Origin: Polaribacter aestuariivivens
GTDB taxonomy: Bacteria; Bacteroidota; Bacteroidia; Flavobacteriales; Flavobacteriaceae
Direction: 5' to 3'
Assembly: GCF_005885675.1 (NCBI RefSeq)
Contig: NZ_VANR01000006.1
Location: 124,001-188,000 of the forward strand
Length of the DNA: 64,000 nt
Under the pieces are notes generated by a model. That model ran no database searches, was not told where the DNA came from, and was given only the letters and a program-made list of their open reading frames with translations. Each line of letters opens with the position of its first letter. Within the stretch, counting starts at the first letter, position 1. The position numbers were made by a program, and so were the translations under genes. Positions 37,522 through 47,600 of the stretch are shown piece after piece.

Positions 37522-38571
37522 ATGAAAATAGTATCTTTCTTCGCAGGAGCTGGCGGACTTGATTTAGGCTTTCAGCAAGCTGGTTTTAATGTTATTTGGG
37601 CAAACGAATATGACAAAGAAATTTGGGAAACTTATGAGAAAAATCATCCAAACACGATACTTGACAAAAGAAGTATTGTAAATATCCCAGCTGATGAAGT
37701 TCCAGAATGCGATGGAATAATTGGAGGTCCACCTTGCCAAAGTTGGAGTGAAGCTGGAGCAGCAAGAGGTATTAAAGATAAAAGAGGTCAATTATTTTAT
37801 GACTTCATAAGAATATTAGAAGCTAAACAACCAAAATTCTTTTTAGCAGAAAATGTTAGTGGAATGCTGATTTCTAAACACACAGAAGCTTTAGAAGGAA
37901 TTAAAGAACTTTTTAGAAACGCAGGAATTGGTTATGAACTTTCTTTTCAAATGCTTAACGCATCTGATTATAATGTTCCACAAGACCGAAAAAGAGTTTT
38001 CTTTATTGGAATTAGAAAAGACTTGAATTTTAAATATCAATTCCCAACTGAAACTTTTCCAAAAATACCGCTTGAAGATGTTATATCTGATTTGCAAGAA
38101 GGTGTTTTACCAGCTTTAGAATATAACAATACCAATGGAGACAATTGTGTAGTTCCAAATCACGAATATATGATTGGAAGTTTTTCTACAATTTTTATGT
38201 CAAGAAACAGAGTAAGAAGTTGGGATGAACAATCTTATACAATTCAAGCAGGTGGAAGACACGCACCTATTCATCCGCAAGCACCAAAAATGAAATTCAT
38301 AGAAAAGAATAAGAGAATTTTTGTTCCAGGAAAAGAACATTTGTACAGAAGATTAAGTGTAAGAGAATGTGCAAGAATTCAAACTTTTCCGAATGACTTT
38401 ATTTTCCATTATAAGAAAGTCGCAGCAGGTTACAAAATGATTGGAAATGCTGTTCCTGTTAATTTAGCAAAGTTTTTAGCAAATAGTATTATGGAACAAC
38501 TTAAAGTTAACGAAAAAACGAATAAAGCAGTTAAAAAGACTCAAAAATTAAAAGAAGCAATTGCAATATGA
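37522..38571 (+). CDS. DNA (cytosine-5) methyltransferase
   Basis: This 349-residue enzyme methylates cytosine at C5 in a type II system. Motif I is [12 protein letters not shown], motif IV is [12 protein letters not shown] with nucleophile Cys72, motif VI is ENV (110-112), motif VIII is [11 protein letters not shown], and the C-terminal motif X is [13 protein letters not shown]. The order is normal. The recognition sequence is unknown; the partner nuclease points to GGCC if it is a true NgoPII relative. Its stop overlaps the nuclease ATG by 4 bases. Confidence 0.95.
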   Translation: MKIVSFFAGAGGLDLGFQQAGFNVIWANEYDKEIWETYEKNHPNTILDKRSIVNIPADEVPECDGIIGGPPCQSWSEAGAARGIKDKRGQLFYDFIRILEAKQPKFFLAENVSGMLISKHTEALEGIKELFRNAGIGYELSFQMLNASDYNVPQDRKRVFFIGIRKDLNFKYQFPTETFPKIPLEDVISDLQEGVLPALEYNNTNGDNCVVPNHEYMIGSFSTIFMSRNRVRSWDEQSYTIQAGGRHAPIHPQAPKMKFIEKNKRIFVPGKEHLYRRLSVRECARIQTFPNDFIFHYKKVAAGYKMIGNAVPVNLAKFLANSIMEQLKVNEKTNKAVKKTQKLKEAIAI

Positions 38572-39410
38572 CAAATATTTTAGAGGCAATTTACAATATT
38601 GTCAATCATAAGAATTTTGCTATCAGAGAATTTTATTCAGGTAGAAATAGAGCAAATAGTATGGGAGAAGCTCTTGAAAACTACATTAAAGATGCTTTTG
38701 CTGACACCTTTGATTCTGATGACGAACAAAGCCGATTAAAAACTTATAATGAAGAGTTTTCTTGGTTAGGTTCTCAAAACAATCCACCAGATATTATGAT
38801 AAAAGGTGGAGATGCTATTGAGGTTAAGAAAACTCAAAGTGCAAACAGTAGTTTGGCTTTAAATAGTAGTTATCCTAAAACTGATTTAAGGCATACAAGT
38901 CCGATGATAACAAGTGAATGTAGAGATTGTGAAGAATGGACAGTAAAAGATTTAATTTATTGCGTTGGACACACATCTGACACAAACATTAAGTCTTTAT
39001 GGATGGTTTATGGAAGTTCTTATGCAGCAAAACACGAAACTTATCAAAGAATAAAAACAACCATTTCAGATGGAATAAAAACTATTCCTGACGTTGTTTT
39101 TGCAGATACAAAAGAATTAGGCAGAGTTAATCAAGTTGACCCATTAGGAATAACCAACTTGAGAATTAGAGGAATGTGGCAAATTGAAAACCCAAGAAAA
39201 GTATTCAATTATTTACACGAACCAACTGACAAAGACTTTGAATTAGTTTGCATAATTCCAGTAGAGAAATATAATAGCTTTCCGAATGAAAGTAAGAATA
39301 AACTTGAAGGAATAACTGAAAAAAGATTTAGTATTGAAGATAAGCAAATAAAAAATCCAAATAATCCTGCAAAATTAATTGACTGTAAACTGATAAAATT
39401 ATGTGTATAA
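38568..39410 (+). CDS. NgoPII-family type II restriction endonuclease
   Basis: This 280-residue protein resembles NgoPII-type nucleases, whose characterised member cuts GGCC. An N-terminal region with [20 protein letters not shown] is family-like, and [16 protein letters not shown] gives the PD-(D/E)xK active site (Asp75, Glu85, Lys87). CRDCEEW forms a possible zinc or structural motif. The ATG overlaps the methyltransferase stop, so both are translated from one message. The target is not proven from sequence. Confidence 0.85.
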   Translation: MTNILEAIYNIVNHKNFAIREFYSGRNRANSMGEALENYIKDAFADTFDSDDEQSRLKTYNEEFSWLGSQNNPPDIMIKGGDAIEVKKTQSANSSLALNSSYPKTDLRHTSPMITSECRDCEEWTVKDLIYCVGHTSDTNIKSLWMVYGSSYAAKHETYQRIKTTISDGIKTIPDVVFADTKELGRVNQVDPLGITNLRIRGMWQIENPRKVFNYLHEPTDKDFELVCIIPVEKYNSFPNESKNKLEGITEKRFSIEDKQIKNPNNPAKLIDCKLIKLCV

Positions 39411-39535
39411 GCCAACGCTAAAAGCCATACACATTTGCAATTCGCTTCAGCCAACACACAAGCCAAAAATTGCAAAAGAGTATGTCCTTGCCAACGCTAC
39501 AAACTGAACGAAAAAAAGTACGAAAACACAACAAC

Positions 39536-39645
39536 GTGTATAATTAATTGCTTGTTTATTAAATATTTACGAAAGTTATCGCAGACTTCAAATATAGTTT
39601 TTATTTACTAAATTCCGTGCTTAAAACACGCAACTAATCATACAC
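39536..39645. repeat. Long imperfect inverted repeat (MITE-like or hairpin element)
   Basis: GTGTATAATTAATTGC (39536-39551) and GCAACTAATCATACAC (39630-39645) are complementary at 14 of 16 positions and enclose about 78 bases without coding capacity. A smaller CGTG...CACG hairpin lies inside the right arm. The element directly adjoins the restriction-modification genes. Confidence 0.6.
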
Positions 39646-39650
39646 AAAAC

Positions 39651-39660
39651 CGTTAGCGAA
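39651..39660. repeat. Right copy of island-flanking inverted repeat
   Basis: CGTTAGCGAA is the exact reverse complement of the left copy at 36988-36997. Together they bracket 2.65 kb carrying the controller, methyltransferase and nuclease genes. Confidence 0.5.
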
Positions 39661-39677
39661 ACAATTCAAAAAAAATA

Positions 39678-40004
39678 TTACATAAATATATTTTTATCTT
39701 CAGAAATATTTTCCTTTGGAATTTCTTTAAAAAATGTTGCAATTTCTAAATTTGCTTTGGCTCCATAAGAAGCAACTAATGTTCCTTTTGTATCTTTAGT
39801 TTCAATAACATATAAAATAGACATGTCAGATGGGTTGCTCATTCCCTCAAACCTATGCTCTGCAACTATTTTTACATCTTTTGGTGTATATTTAGTCTTC
39901 TCCCTATTTGCTATCAAATTAGTATTTTCTACTCTATAGCTCTCAGTATATCCTTTTTCTTCGTATTTCTTAATTAATTCCAATTCATTTTTTGCACTTT
40001 TCAT
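39678..40004 (-). CDS. Small conserved protein with HRFEGMSNP motif
   Basis: This 108-residue protein has an N-terminal helical segment and then HRFEGMSNPSDMSILYVIET and KGTLVASYGA. The HRFEGM.NP.D...LY.I pattern belongs to a small Bacteroidota family that databases often label, probably wrongly, as phosphoribosylpyrophosphate synthetase. It has no PRPP-synthase motifs. It is cytoplasmic and monocistronic on the minus strand, next to the restriction island. Function is unknown. Confidence 0.8.
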   Translation of the reverse strand: MKSAKNELELIKKYEEKGYTESYRVENTNLIANREKTKYTPKDVKIVAEHRFEGMSNPSDMSILYVIETKDTKGTLVASYGAKANLEIATFFKEIPKENISEDKNIFM

Positions 40005-40187
40005 AATACTATATTCTTTCTATTTCTTCAAAATAACAAAAAATAAAAAAACTTTTTTATTGCAAACCATCTTAAAATTAACTCATAAGATTATGATATT
40101 ATAAATATGTAAAAGAAGTAAATATTAAATCTAATGAGTTCATTTTTATCTTCGTAAAACAGCATCTTTGTATAAAATTTACAACCA

Positions 40188-41708
40188 ATGGCTATTTTAG
40201 GAAATATTATTAAAGGAATTATCAATTTAACAGGTACACTTTCTACTGATGTAAATCATCAAGAAGCACAAGAAAAAGTACTAAAAAACTTATTAGAATC
40301 TGCAAAAGAAACGCAGTTTGGAAAAAAATATGAATTTGAAAAAATTTTAAATTCTAAAAATATAAAAAAGGAGTTTGCTACAAAAATACCTTACTATGAT
40401 TACAACTCACTCAACAAAAAATGGTGGTATAAAATTCATGAAGGAGAAGAAAACGTTACTTGGAAAGGAAATCCATCTTATTTTGCATTAAGCTCTGGAA
40501 CAACAGGAAAAACAAGCAAAAGAATACCTGTTACAGACGATATGATTAGCGCAATAAGAAGTTCAGGAATTAAACAAGTTACAGCGTTAAATAATTTTGA
40601 TTTACCTGCAGATTTTTTTGAAAAAGATATTATGATGTTGGGTAGCTCAACAGATTTACAAGAAAAAGACGACCATTTAGAAGGAGAAATTAGCGGAATA
40701 AGTGCCAGCAATATTCCTTTTTGGTTTAAAGGATATTACAAACCAGGTGAAGAAATTGCAAAAATTGAAGATTGGGATGAACGCGTACAACACATTGCAG
40801 AAAATGCTACAAATTGGGATATTGGCGCCTTAAGTGGTATTCCTGCTTGGATAGAGCTTATGTTGCAAAAAGTAATTGAATATCATCAATTAGAAAACAT
40901 TCACGAAATTTGGCCAAACTTAAAAGTATATACTTCTGGTGGTGTTGCTTTTGGTCCTTATGAAAAAAGTTTTAATGCGCTTTTAGGTAAACCAGTAATT
41001 GTAATTGACACTTATTTAGCCTCAGAAGGTTACATTGCTACTCAAACAAGACCTGAAACTGATGCAATGCAGCTAAATACCGAAAACGGAATTTATTTCG
41101 AGTTTGTTCCAATGAATCCAGATTATATCAATGAAGATGGTTCCATACACCAAGATGCACCTTCGTTAACTTTAGCAGAAGTAGAAAAAAATAAAGACTA
41201 CATTTTAATTATTAGTACAGTAAGTGGCGCTTGGCGATATTTAATTGGAGATACCATTGAATTTACAGATATAGAAAGAGCTGAAATAAAAATTACTGGA
41301 AGAACAAAATTCTTTTTAAACACAGTAGGCTCACAACTCTCAGTAAATAAAATGGATGACGCTATAAAAAGTTTAGAAGAAAAATTTGATACTTTAATTC
41401 CAGAATATACCATTTGTGCAAAACGTTTTGAAGATGGTGAATTTTACCACTCTTGGTATTTAGGTACTGATCTTAAAAAAGATGAAAAAGAAATCGCAGA
41501 TGCTTTAGACAGCTCATTAAAAGAAGCAAATAAAAATTATAAAGTTGCCAGAAGTAAGGCCTTAAAAGGGGTAAAAGTAAAAGTAATTGCTACTGATAAA
41601 TTTTACGATTGGAATGATAAAAACAAGAAAAAAGGCGGACAAGTAAAAATGGAACGTGTAATGAATGAAGAAAAATTTGCAGAATGGGAAAGTTTTGTAA
41701 ATGAGTAA
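40188..41708 (+). CDS. GH3-family acyl-acid-amido-synthetase-like protein
   Basis: This 506-residue protein matches the GH3 auxin-responsive family of acyl-adenylate-forming enzymes. Visible motifs are YFALSSGTTGKTSKRIP, an ATP-binding loop (about residues 98-114), LKVYTSGGVAFGPYEKSF and YIATQTRP. Bacterial members have no plant hormone role and their substrates are unknown; some conjugate acids to amino acids. It lies alone between a small minus-strand gene and a repeat-terminator stretch. Confidence 0.88.
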   Translation: MAILGNIIKGIINLTGTLSTDVNHQEAQEKVLKNLLESAKETQFGKKYEFEKILNSKNIKKEFATKIPYYDYNSLNKKWWYKIHEGEENVTWKGNPSYFALSSGTTGKTSKRIPVTDDMISAIRSSGIKQVTALNNFDLPADFFEKDIMMLGSSTDLQEKDDHLEGEISGISASNIPFWFKGYYKPGEEIAKIEDWDERVQHIAENATNWDIGALSGIPAWIELMLQKVIEYHQLENIHEIWPNLKVYTSGGVAFGPYEKSFNALLGKPVIVIDTYLASEGYIATQTRPETDAMQLNTENGIYFEFVPMNPDYINEDGSIHQDAPSLTLAEVEKNKDYILIISTVSGAWRYLIGDTIEFTDIERAEIKITGRTKFFLNTVGSQLSVNKMDDAIKSLEEKFDTLIPEYTICAKRFEDGEFYHSWYLGTDLKKDEKEIADALDSSLKEANKNYKVARSKALKGVKVKVIATDKFYDWNDKNKKKGGQVKMERVMNEEKFAEWESFVNE

Positions 41709-41731
41709 TTTCATGATAAATAAATTTATTT

Positions 41732-41808
41732 GGGCGTTTTAACGGGCTTTACACTATATCTTTTTTAAAAAAATAAAAAAGGATGCCGTTTCAATCCCTA
41801 ACGCACAC
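41732..41808. repeat. Dispersed Flavobacteriaceae-type intergenic repeat
   Basis: The stretch runs from GGGCGTTTTAACGGGCTTT to TCAATCCCTAACGC around an ATATC-T-run/A-run-GGAT hairpin. From memory, very similar GGGCG...CCCTAACGC elements recur between genes in many Flavobacteriaceae. It does not encode a protein. It follows the GH3 gene and precedes a strong terminator. Confidence 0.65.
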
Positions 41809-41820
41809 ACTCAAAATTTA

Positions 41821-41860
41821 AAACCAATTATTTTAAACCTTAAAATAATTGGTTTTTTTA
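41821..41860 (+). terminator. Strong rho-independent terminator
   Basis: AAACCAATTATTTTAA (41821-41836) and its exact complement (41840-41855) form a 16-base stem with a 3-base loop and a T-tail. Confidence 0.9.
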
Positions 41861-41968
41861 TATGTTAAATATTATTTTTCATTCGATAATTAATTCAATT
41901 ATTTCGTAAATTACATAACTTTTCCAATGGAAAATCCTCAAAAATAAAACTCAATATATCAGCAATTT

Positions 41969-43231
41969 ATGTCATTTGACAGAACATTAGAAAAACTTAA
42001 AATTCTTGCAGATGCAGCCAAATACGATGTTTCTTGTTCTTCTAGCGGTAGTAAAAGAACCAACACAAACAAAGGTTTAGGAAACGCAACTGGCATGGGT
42101 ATTTGTCATTCTTACACAGAAGATGGACGCTGTGTTTCTTTGCTAAAAATTTTACTAACAAATCACTGTATTTTCGATTGTGCGTATTGTGTTACCAGAA
42201 AAAGTAACGATGTTAAAAGAGCTGCTTTTAAAGTGCAAGAAGTGGTAGATTTAACTATTAATTTTTACCGAAGAAATTACATTGAAGGTTTGTTTTTAAG
42301 TTCTGGTATTTTTAAAAGTGCTGATTATACCATGGAACGTTTGGTGGCAGTTGCTAAAAAATTACGATTAGAAGAAAATTTTAATGGCTATATTCATTTA
42401 AAATCCATTCCTGGAGCATCAGATGAATTAATGCGAGAAGCAGGATTGTATGCAGATAGGTTAAGTGTAAATATTGAAATACCTACAAAATCGGGTTTAA
42501 AACTATTAGCACCTGATAAAAATTTTGAAGATTTTATCAAACCTATGGAAAAGGTTAAAAATGAAATTATTCAATATAAAACAGAAAAGAAAATAATTAA
42601 AAGCACACCAAAATATGCTCCAGCAGGTCAAAGTACACAAATGATTGTAGGCGCCAGTGGAGAAAACGATTTTCAAATTTTAAAAACTGCTGAACATTAT
42701 TATAAAAACTTCAACTTAAAAAGAGTGTATTACTCTGGTTACATTCCAATAAGTTTAGATGACAGATTGCCAAAAATTGGTACAGAAGTACCTATGCTAA
42801 GAGAAAACAGGTTGTATCAATCAGATTGGTTAACACGCTTTTACGGATTTCAAACAAATGAAATTGTAAACTTAAATCATCAAAATTTAGATTTAGATAT
42901 CGACCCAAAACTAAGTTGGGCTTTAAGAAATTTACACGAATTTCCTGTAGATGTAAACAAAGCAAGTAAAAGAATGTTGGCTAGAATTCCTGGAGTTGGT
43001 ATGAAATCTGTTGCTAAAATTCTCATGGCTAGAAAATACAGAAAGTTAAATTGGGAGCATCTTAAAAAAATAGGAATCGCTTTTAACAGAGCACAATACT
43101 TTTTAGTTTGCGATAGTAATTTGTTTGAAAGAAGAGATTTATCTGCAAAAAAATTAAAAGCAATTATTTTAAAAAATTCCAATAGTAAATACGATAAATT
43201 ATTAAGTCCTCAATTAAATTTGTTTTCTTAA
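41969..43231 (+). CDS. Radical SAM DNA modification/repair protein (TIGR03916-like)
   Basis: This 420-residue protein has the radical SAM cluster motif CIFDCAYC (C-x3-C-x2-C; residues about 67-74) and resembles the putative DNA repair/modification radical SAM family near spore photoproduct lyase. The C-terminal part carries a helix-hairpin-helix (ARIPGVGMKSVAKILMARKYRKL read in parts), which suggests DNA binding. It is one base from the downstream TIGR03915-like gene, its usual partner. The lesion or modification is unknown. Confidence 0.92.
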   Translation: MSFDRTLEKLKILADAAKYDVSCSSSGSKRTNTNKGLGNATGMGICHSYTEDGRCVSLLKILLTNHCIFDCAYCVTRKSNDVKRAAFKVQEVVDLTINFYRRNYIEGLFLSSGIFKSADYTMERLVAVAKKLRLEENFNGYIHLKSIPGASDELMREAGLYADRLSVNIEIPTKSGLKLLAPDKNFEDFIKPMEKVKNEIIQYKTEKKIIKSTPKYAPAGQSTQMIVGASGENDFQILKTAEHYYKNFNLKRVYYSGYIPISLDDRLPKIGTEVPMLRENRLYQSDWLTRFYGFQTNEIVNLNHQNLDLDIDPKLSWALRNLHEFPVDVNKASKRMLARIPGVGMKSVAKILMARKYRKLNWEHLKKIGIAFNRAQYFLVCDSNLFERRDLSAKKLKAIILKNSNSKYDKLLSPQLNLFS

Positions 43232-43232
43232 A

Positions 43233-44009
43233 ATGACTGGTAAAACACTAATTTACGATGGTTCTTTTGAAGGTTTTTTGAGTTGTGTTTTCTATGTTTT
43301 TGAATATAAATTAGCAAATATTTCTATTCAAAGTGAGTTTGCGATTCAAAATGCTTTATTTTCAGAAAATGTAACCATTATCACAAATACAAGCAAATCA
43401 GATAGAGTTTGGAAAGGTTTAAAACAGAAAGCCTCCAGCATTTCTTCAACAAAAATTTATTATGCTTTTTTAAGTGAGCAATTGGGTGTGGAAAATGTTT
43501 TATTAAATTATATTGAGTATATTTTTAATAGTAATGAAAAAGTAGATACCGATTTTACACAACCAAGCGTTTTAAAAACATCTCAAATAGCAAAAAATGT
43601 AAGCAGAGAAAAACATAGAATGGAGGCGTTTGTGCGATTTAAACTAACAAAAGACAATATTTATTTTGCCAATATAGAGCCCGATTTTAATGTATTACCA
43701 CTAATTTCTAAACATTTTAAAAGTAGATATGCAGACCAAAAATGGGTTATATATGATATTAAAAGAAACTACGGTTTATTTTATGACTTAAAAACATTAG
43801 AAATAGTACAAATGGATTTTCCAAAAAATTTCGACTTTTCTAAAACCGACAAAAACTTTTTTTCGGAGGAAGAATTTGAGTTTCAAAAATTATGGCAAAA
43901 CTATTTTAAAAGTACCAATATTACAGAACGTAAAAACATGAAATTACACGTTCAGCACGTTCCTAAACGTTATTGGAAATATTTAAGTGAAAAACAACCA
44001 AAATTTTAA
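43233..44009 (+). CDS. TIGR03915/DUF4130-family putative DNA repair protein
   Basis: This 258-residue protein matches the DUF4130 family that pairs with the radical SAM repair protein. It opens TLIYDGSFEGFLSCVFYVFE and contains REKHRMEAFVRF, FNVLPLISKHFKSRYADQKWVIYD and the C-terminal HVPKRYWKYL. In other phyla this domain is fused to a UdgX-type uracil-DNA glycosylase; here it stands alone. It likely works with the upstream protein in a DNA-damage pathway. Confidence 0.9.
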   Translation: MTGKTLIYDGSFEGFLSCVFYVFEYKLANISIQSEFAIQNALFSENVTIITNTSKSDRVWKGLKQKASSISSTKIYYAFLSEQLGVENVLLNYIEYIFNSNEKVDTDFTQPSVLKTSQIAKNVSREKHRMEAFVRFKLTKDNIYFANIEPDFNVLPLISKHFKSRYADQKWVIYDIKRNYGLFYDLKTLEIVQMDFPKNFDFSKTDKNFFSEEEFEFQKLWQNYFKSTNITERKNMKLHVQHVPKRYWKYLSEKQPKF

Positions 44010-44014
44010 TCGTA

Positions 44015-44578
44015 TTACATTGTTGAAACTAATTTATCTCTCTCTTCAATTAAAACCATAATTTCTTCTGGTGATAAATAATATCTTTTTATTCTTTTTT
44101 TATACGTCTCAGAAATATCAGCATTATTCAAAATAAAGTCTTTCGTTTTTAAAATATATTTTTCCATTTTATGCTTTACTGCAAAACTATCTGCAGCTCT
44201 TTCTGCTTCCACAATGTGCGTATCTGAAAACAAATATTTTAATCCAAACCAAATTAAGTTCCACTTTCCACGATGCTGATAATCCATAATATGCCCTAAT
44301 TCATGACCAATCCAACCAATAAAAATATCTTTGGGTATATCTACCGTTGAAAATTCTCTACCTGAAATTTTAAATTTCTCACTAATTAAAATCAAATATT
44401 TTCTATCGTTTTTAGATTTAAAAAAACTATCAAAAGTTGGTCTTGCTTGCATTGTAGACTTTTTGATGTTTTTCTTAAATTTAAATTCAATTTTTGTGTC
44501 TTTTAACTGAGGATAATATTTTAAGGCAAATTCAACTTCTTCTTTTATATTTAATGGTATTATATGTTTTTTAGGCAT
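44015..44578 (-). CDS. Putative zinc metalloprotease with HELGH motif
   Basis: This 187-residue protein has HELGH (92-96) followed by ERAAD (126-130), the zinc-binding pattern HExxH...E seen in M48-type and related metallopeptidases. No signal peptide is present, so it is probably cytoplasmic or membrane-associated. It converges with the DNA repair pair, leaving 5 bases between stops. Family is uncertain and substrate is unknown. Confidence 0.7.
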   Translation of the reverse strand: MPKKHIIPLNIKEEVEFALKYYPQLKDTKIEFKFKKNIKKSTMQARPTFDSFFKSKNDRKYLILISEKFKISGREFSTVDIPKDIFIGWIGHELGHIMDYQHRGKWNLIWFGLKYLFSDTHIVEAERAADSFAVKHKMEKYILKTKDFILNNADISETYKKRIKRYYLSPEEIMVLIEERDKLVSTM

Positions 44579-44655
44579 TAATTCGTTTTTATTTTTTTAT
44601 AATTTATATTCAATAAATATAGCGTTAACTCTCCTTTTTTTTGTGCTTTTATGCT

Positions 44656-44663
44656 TAAATTTG
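44656..44663 (+). promoter_or_regulatory. Candidate -7 box TAAATTTG for ccsBA
   Basis: TAAATTTG matches TAnnTTTG and lies 29 bases before the ccsBA start codon. A TTG at 44641 is closer than usual for a -33 box, so only the -7 element is convincing. Confidence 0.4.
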
Positions 44664-44691
44664 TAACTCTTTTAAAAAGCACTTCAAAAGG

Positions 44692-47600
44692 ATGAAAAAT
44701 TTACTAAATTTCCTATACTCTACCCGTTTAATGGCTGTTTTATTTATCTTATTTGCGACAGCAATGGGAGTTGCCACGTTTATTGAAAATGATTTTGGAA
44801 CACAAACTTCTAAAGCATTAATTTACAACGCTTGGTGGTTTGAGTTAATTATGGTTTTCTTCGTGATTAATTTCTTTGGAAACATTTTTAGATATCGTTT
44901 GTATAAAAAAGAAAAGTGGGCTGTTTTAATGTTTCATGCATCGTTTTTATTAATTTTAATTGGAGCAGGAATTACGCGTTATGTGGGTTATGAAGGAATT
45001 ATGTTAATTGAAGAAGGAGAAACTACTAACAAATTTTTATCGGAAACCACTTATTTAAATGCCATTGTAGATGATGGTAATTTGCAAAAACCAGAAATTA
45101 ATGAACCTATAATGCTTTCTGCTTGGGGAAGTAATTCATGGTCTTATTCAGATTCTTTTAAAACAAAAGATAATGATATCGATTTTTCTTTTGAGTTAGT
45201 TGACTACATACCTTGGGCTGAAAAAAAATTGGTAGAAGATGATAATGGAGAAGAACACCTATTTTTTGTTGAATCTTCTGACGGTACACGTCATGAACAT
45301 TACATTAAAAAAGGAACTTTACAAAATATTCATGGAATTTTAGTAGGTTTTGAAGCTGAAGGTAATAATGCCTCAATAAACTTTACTAAAAAAGATGGAG
45401 TTTTAAAAATGGTTTCGAAAGCTGATGGAGATTGGTTTAGAATGGCAGATCAAAAAAGAGGAAAAATTAAAAAAGATTCTGTTCAAAATTTTCAGTATTT
45501 AACATTACACAATATTGAAGATTTACAATTTGTAATTCCAAGACCAGCAGAAAAAGGAATTTTAAAAACAGTTAGTGGACCAAAGGACGACAAGAAATTA
45601 GATGTGATAACTGTTGATGTTACTGCAAATAACGAAACAAAAAGAGTAGAATTAAAAGGTGGTAAATTCAACTCTGAAGGCTCTAAAGAGCTTTCTGTAG
45701 GTGGTTTAAACTTTAGAATGTTATATGGAGCCAAAATTTTAGAAACTCCATTTTCCATTAAATTAAACGACTTTCAACTAGAAAAATACCCAGGTTCTGA
45801 GAGTGCTGCTGCGTATGCAAGTGAAGTAACTGTAATAGACCCTGAAGAAACTTTTGATTATAGAATTTTTATGAATCATATTTTAGATCATAAAGGATAC
45901 AAGTTTTTTCAAGCTAGTTATGATTTATCTGGAGAAAAAGAAGAAACACATTTATCTGTAAACCACGACTTTTTAGGAACTTTTGTTACTTATTTAGGTT
46001 ATTCTCTTTTGTATACTGGTTTAATATGTATTCTTTTTGCTAAAAATACTCGTTTTGACGATTTGAAAAAAGGACTGAAAAAAATCAGAAAGAAAAAACT
46101 AACCTTATCCATTTTTGCAGCAGTTTTATTAAGCACCTCTGGTTTTTCACAACATGATGATCATAAATCAAGTAAATTATCTACCCAACAAATAGATTCT
46201 ATTTTAAAAGCCAACATGGTAGATGCTAAACATGCAGAAAGCTTTAATAAATTGGTAATACAAGATGTTGGTGGTAGAATGAAACCTGCGCACACGTTTG
46301 CATCGGAATTGGTTCGAAAAGTAAGTAAAACAGATAAATTTAAAGATATGGAACCTAGTCAGGTTTTATTATCTATAATTGAAAATCCTTATTTATGGTA
46401 TGAAGTTCCTGTTATTTATTTGGAAAAAGGAAATAAAGAAATAAGAGAATTTATTGGTATTGATACAGATGCAGAATTTGCAAGTTTGTCTGATTTTATT
46501 GTTCCAAACACTGGTGAATATAAAATTAGAGAAAAAGTTGAGGAAGCTCAAAAGAAAAAGGTTCGTAACAAGTTCGAAAAAGACCTTATAAATATAGATA
46601 AAAGAATTGGTTTGTTATACAGTGCCATTGGAGGTGGAATTTTAAAAATATATCCAATACCAAATAACGAAAATAACAAATGGGTTTCTAGACCAGAAAG
46701 TTCTCGTGCAAATTTTAAAGGAACAGACTCTGTTTTTGTAAGACAATCTTTACCAGTTTATATTCAATTTTTACAAAACGCAAAAAAAACGAACGATTAT
46801 ACAGAAGCAAATAAAATTTTAGACGGAATTAAAAAGTTTCAGAAAAAATTTGGAGCAGCAGTATATCCTTCAGAAAGAAAAATAGAATTAGAAATTAGCT
46901 ATAATAAAATTCAGCCTTTTCAAAAACTAGCTACCTATTATGGTTTTGTAAGTTTGTTTTTAATCATTTTTGTGATATGGCAAATATTCAATTCTAAAAA
47001 ATGGATTAATACAATTGTAAAGGTTTTAATTGCAATTACATCTGGTTTATTCATTTTTCACACATTAGGTTTAATTTCACGTTGGTATATTAGTGGAAAT
47101 GCACCTTGGAGTAATGCTTATGAGTCAATTATTTTTGTTGCTTGGGCAACCATGTTGTTTGGTCTTTTTATAGGAAGAAAATCTGCCTTAACAATTACAG
47201 CAACAGCATTTTTAGTTGCAATTACATTAGGTTTTGCACATCAAAACTGGTTAGATCCAGAAATCGCAAACCTACAACCTGTTTTAAATTCTTGGTGGCT
47301 TTTGGTTCATACTTCTATAATTGTAGCAAGTTATGGTCCACTTTCTTTAGGTATGATTTTAGGAATTTGCGCACTTCTTTTAATGGTTTTTACCAACGAA
47401 AAGAACAAAAAGAAAATGGATTTAAACATCAAAGAAATTACCATTATTAACGAAATGGCAATTACTGTTGGTTTAATAATGCTTACCATTGGAAACTTTT
47501 TAGGTGGAATGTGGGCGAACGAAAGTTGGGGTCGTTATTGGGGCTGGGATCCTAAAGAAACTTGGGCATTGGTTTCTATTATGATATATGCTTTTGTTTT

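Larger units (their letters stand above)
39411..39677. other. Gene-free stretch with repeat-like sequence after the nuclease gene
   Basis: No gene was found in this 267-base stretch. It holds two GCCAACGCTA copies (near 39410 and 39490), a long imperfect inverted repeat (39536-39645) and the right copy of the flanking repeat (39651-39660). The composition is less AT-rich than nearby intergenic DNA, which suggests a mobile or recombination-related origin. Confidence 0.6.

Noticed and set aside
39411-39660. Integron cassette array
   Set aside because: GTTAG/CTAAC-like motifs are present but do not match the full attC consensus by eye, and no integrase is in the window.
36955-39677. Prophage or insertion sequence around the restriction island
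   Set aside because: No transposase, integrase or phage structural gene was found and no target-site duplication is apparent.
40080-40140. AACTCAT...ATGAGTT inverted repeat upstream of the GH3 gene
   Set aside because: Arms are 7 bases with a 47-base AT-rich spacer, which is expected by chance here.
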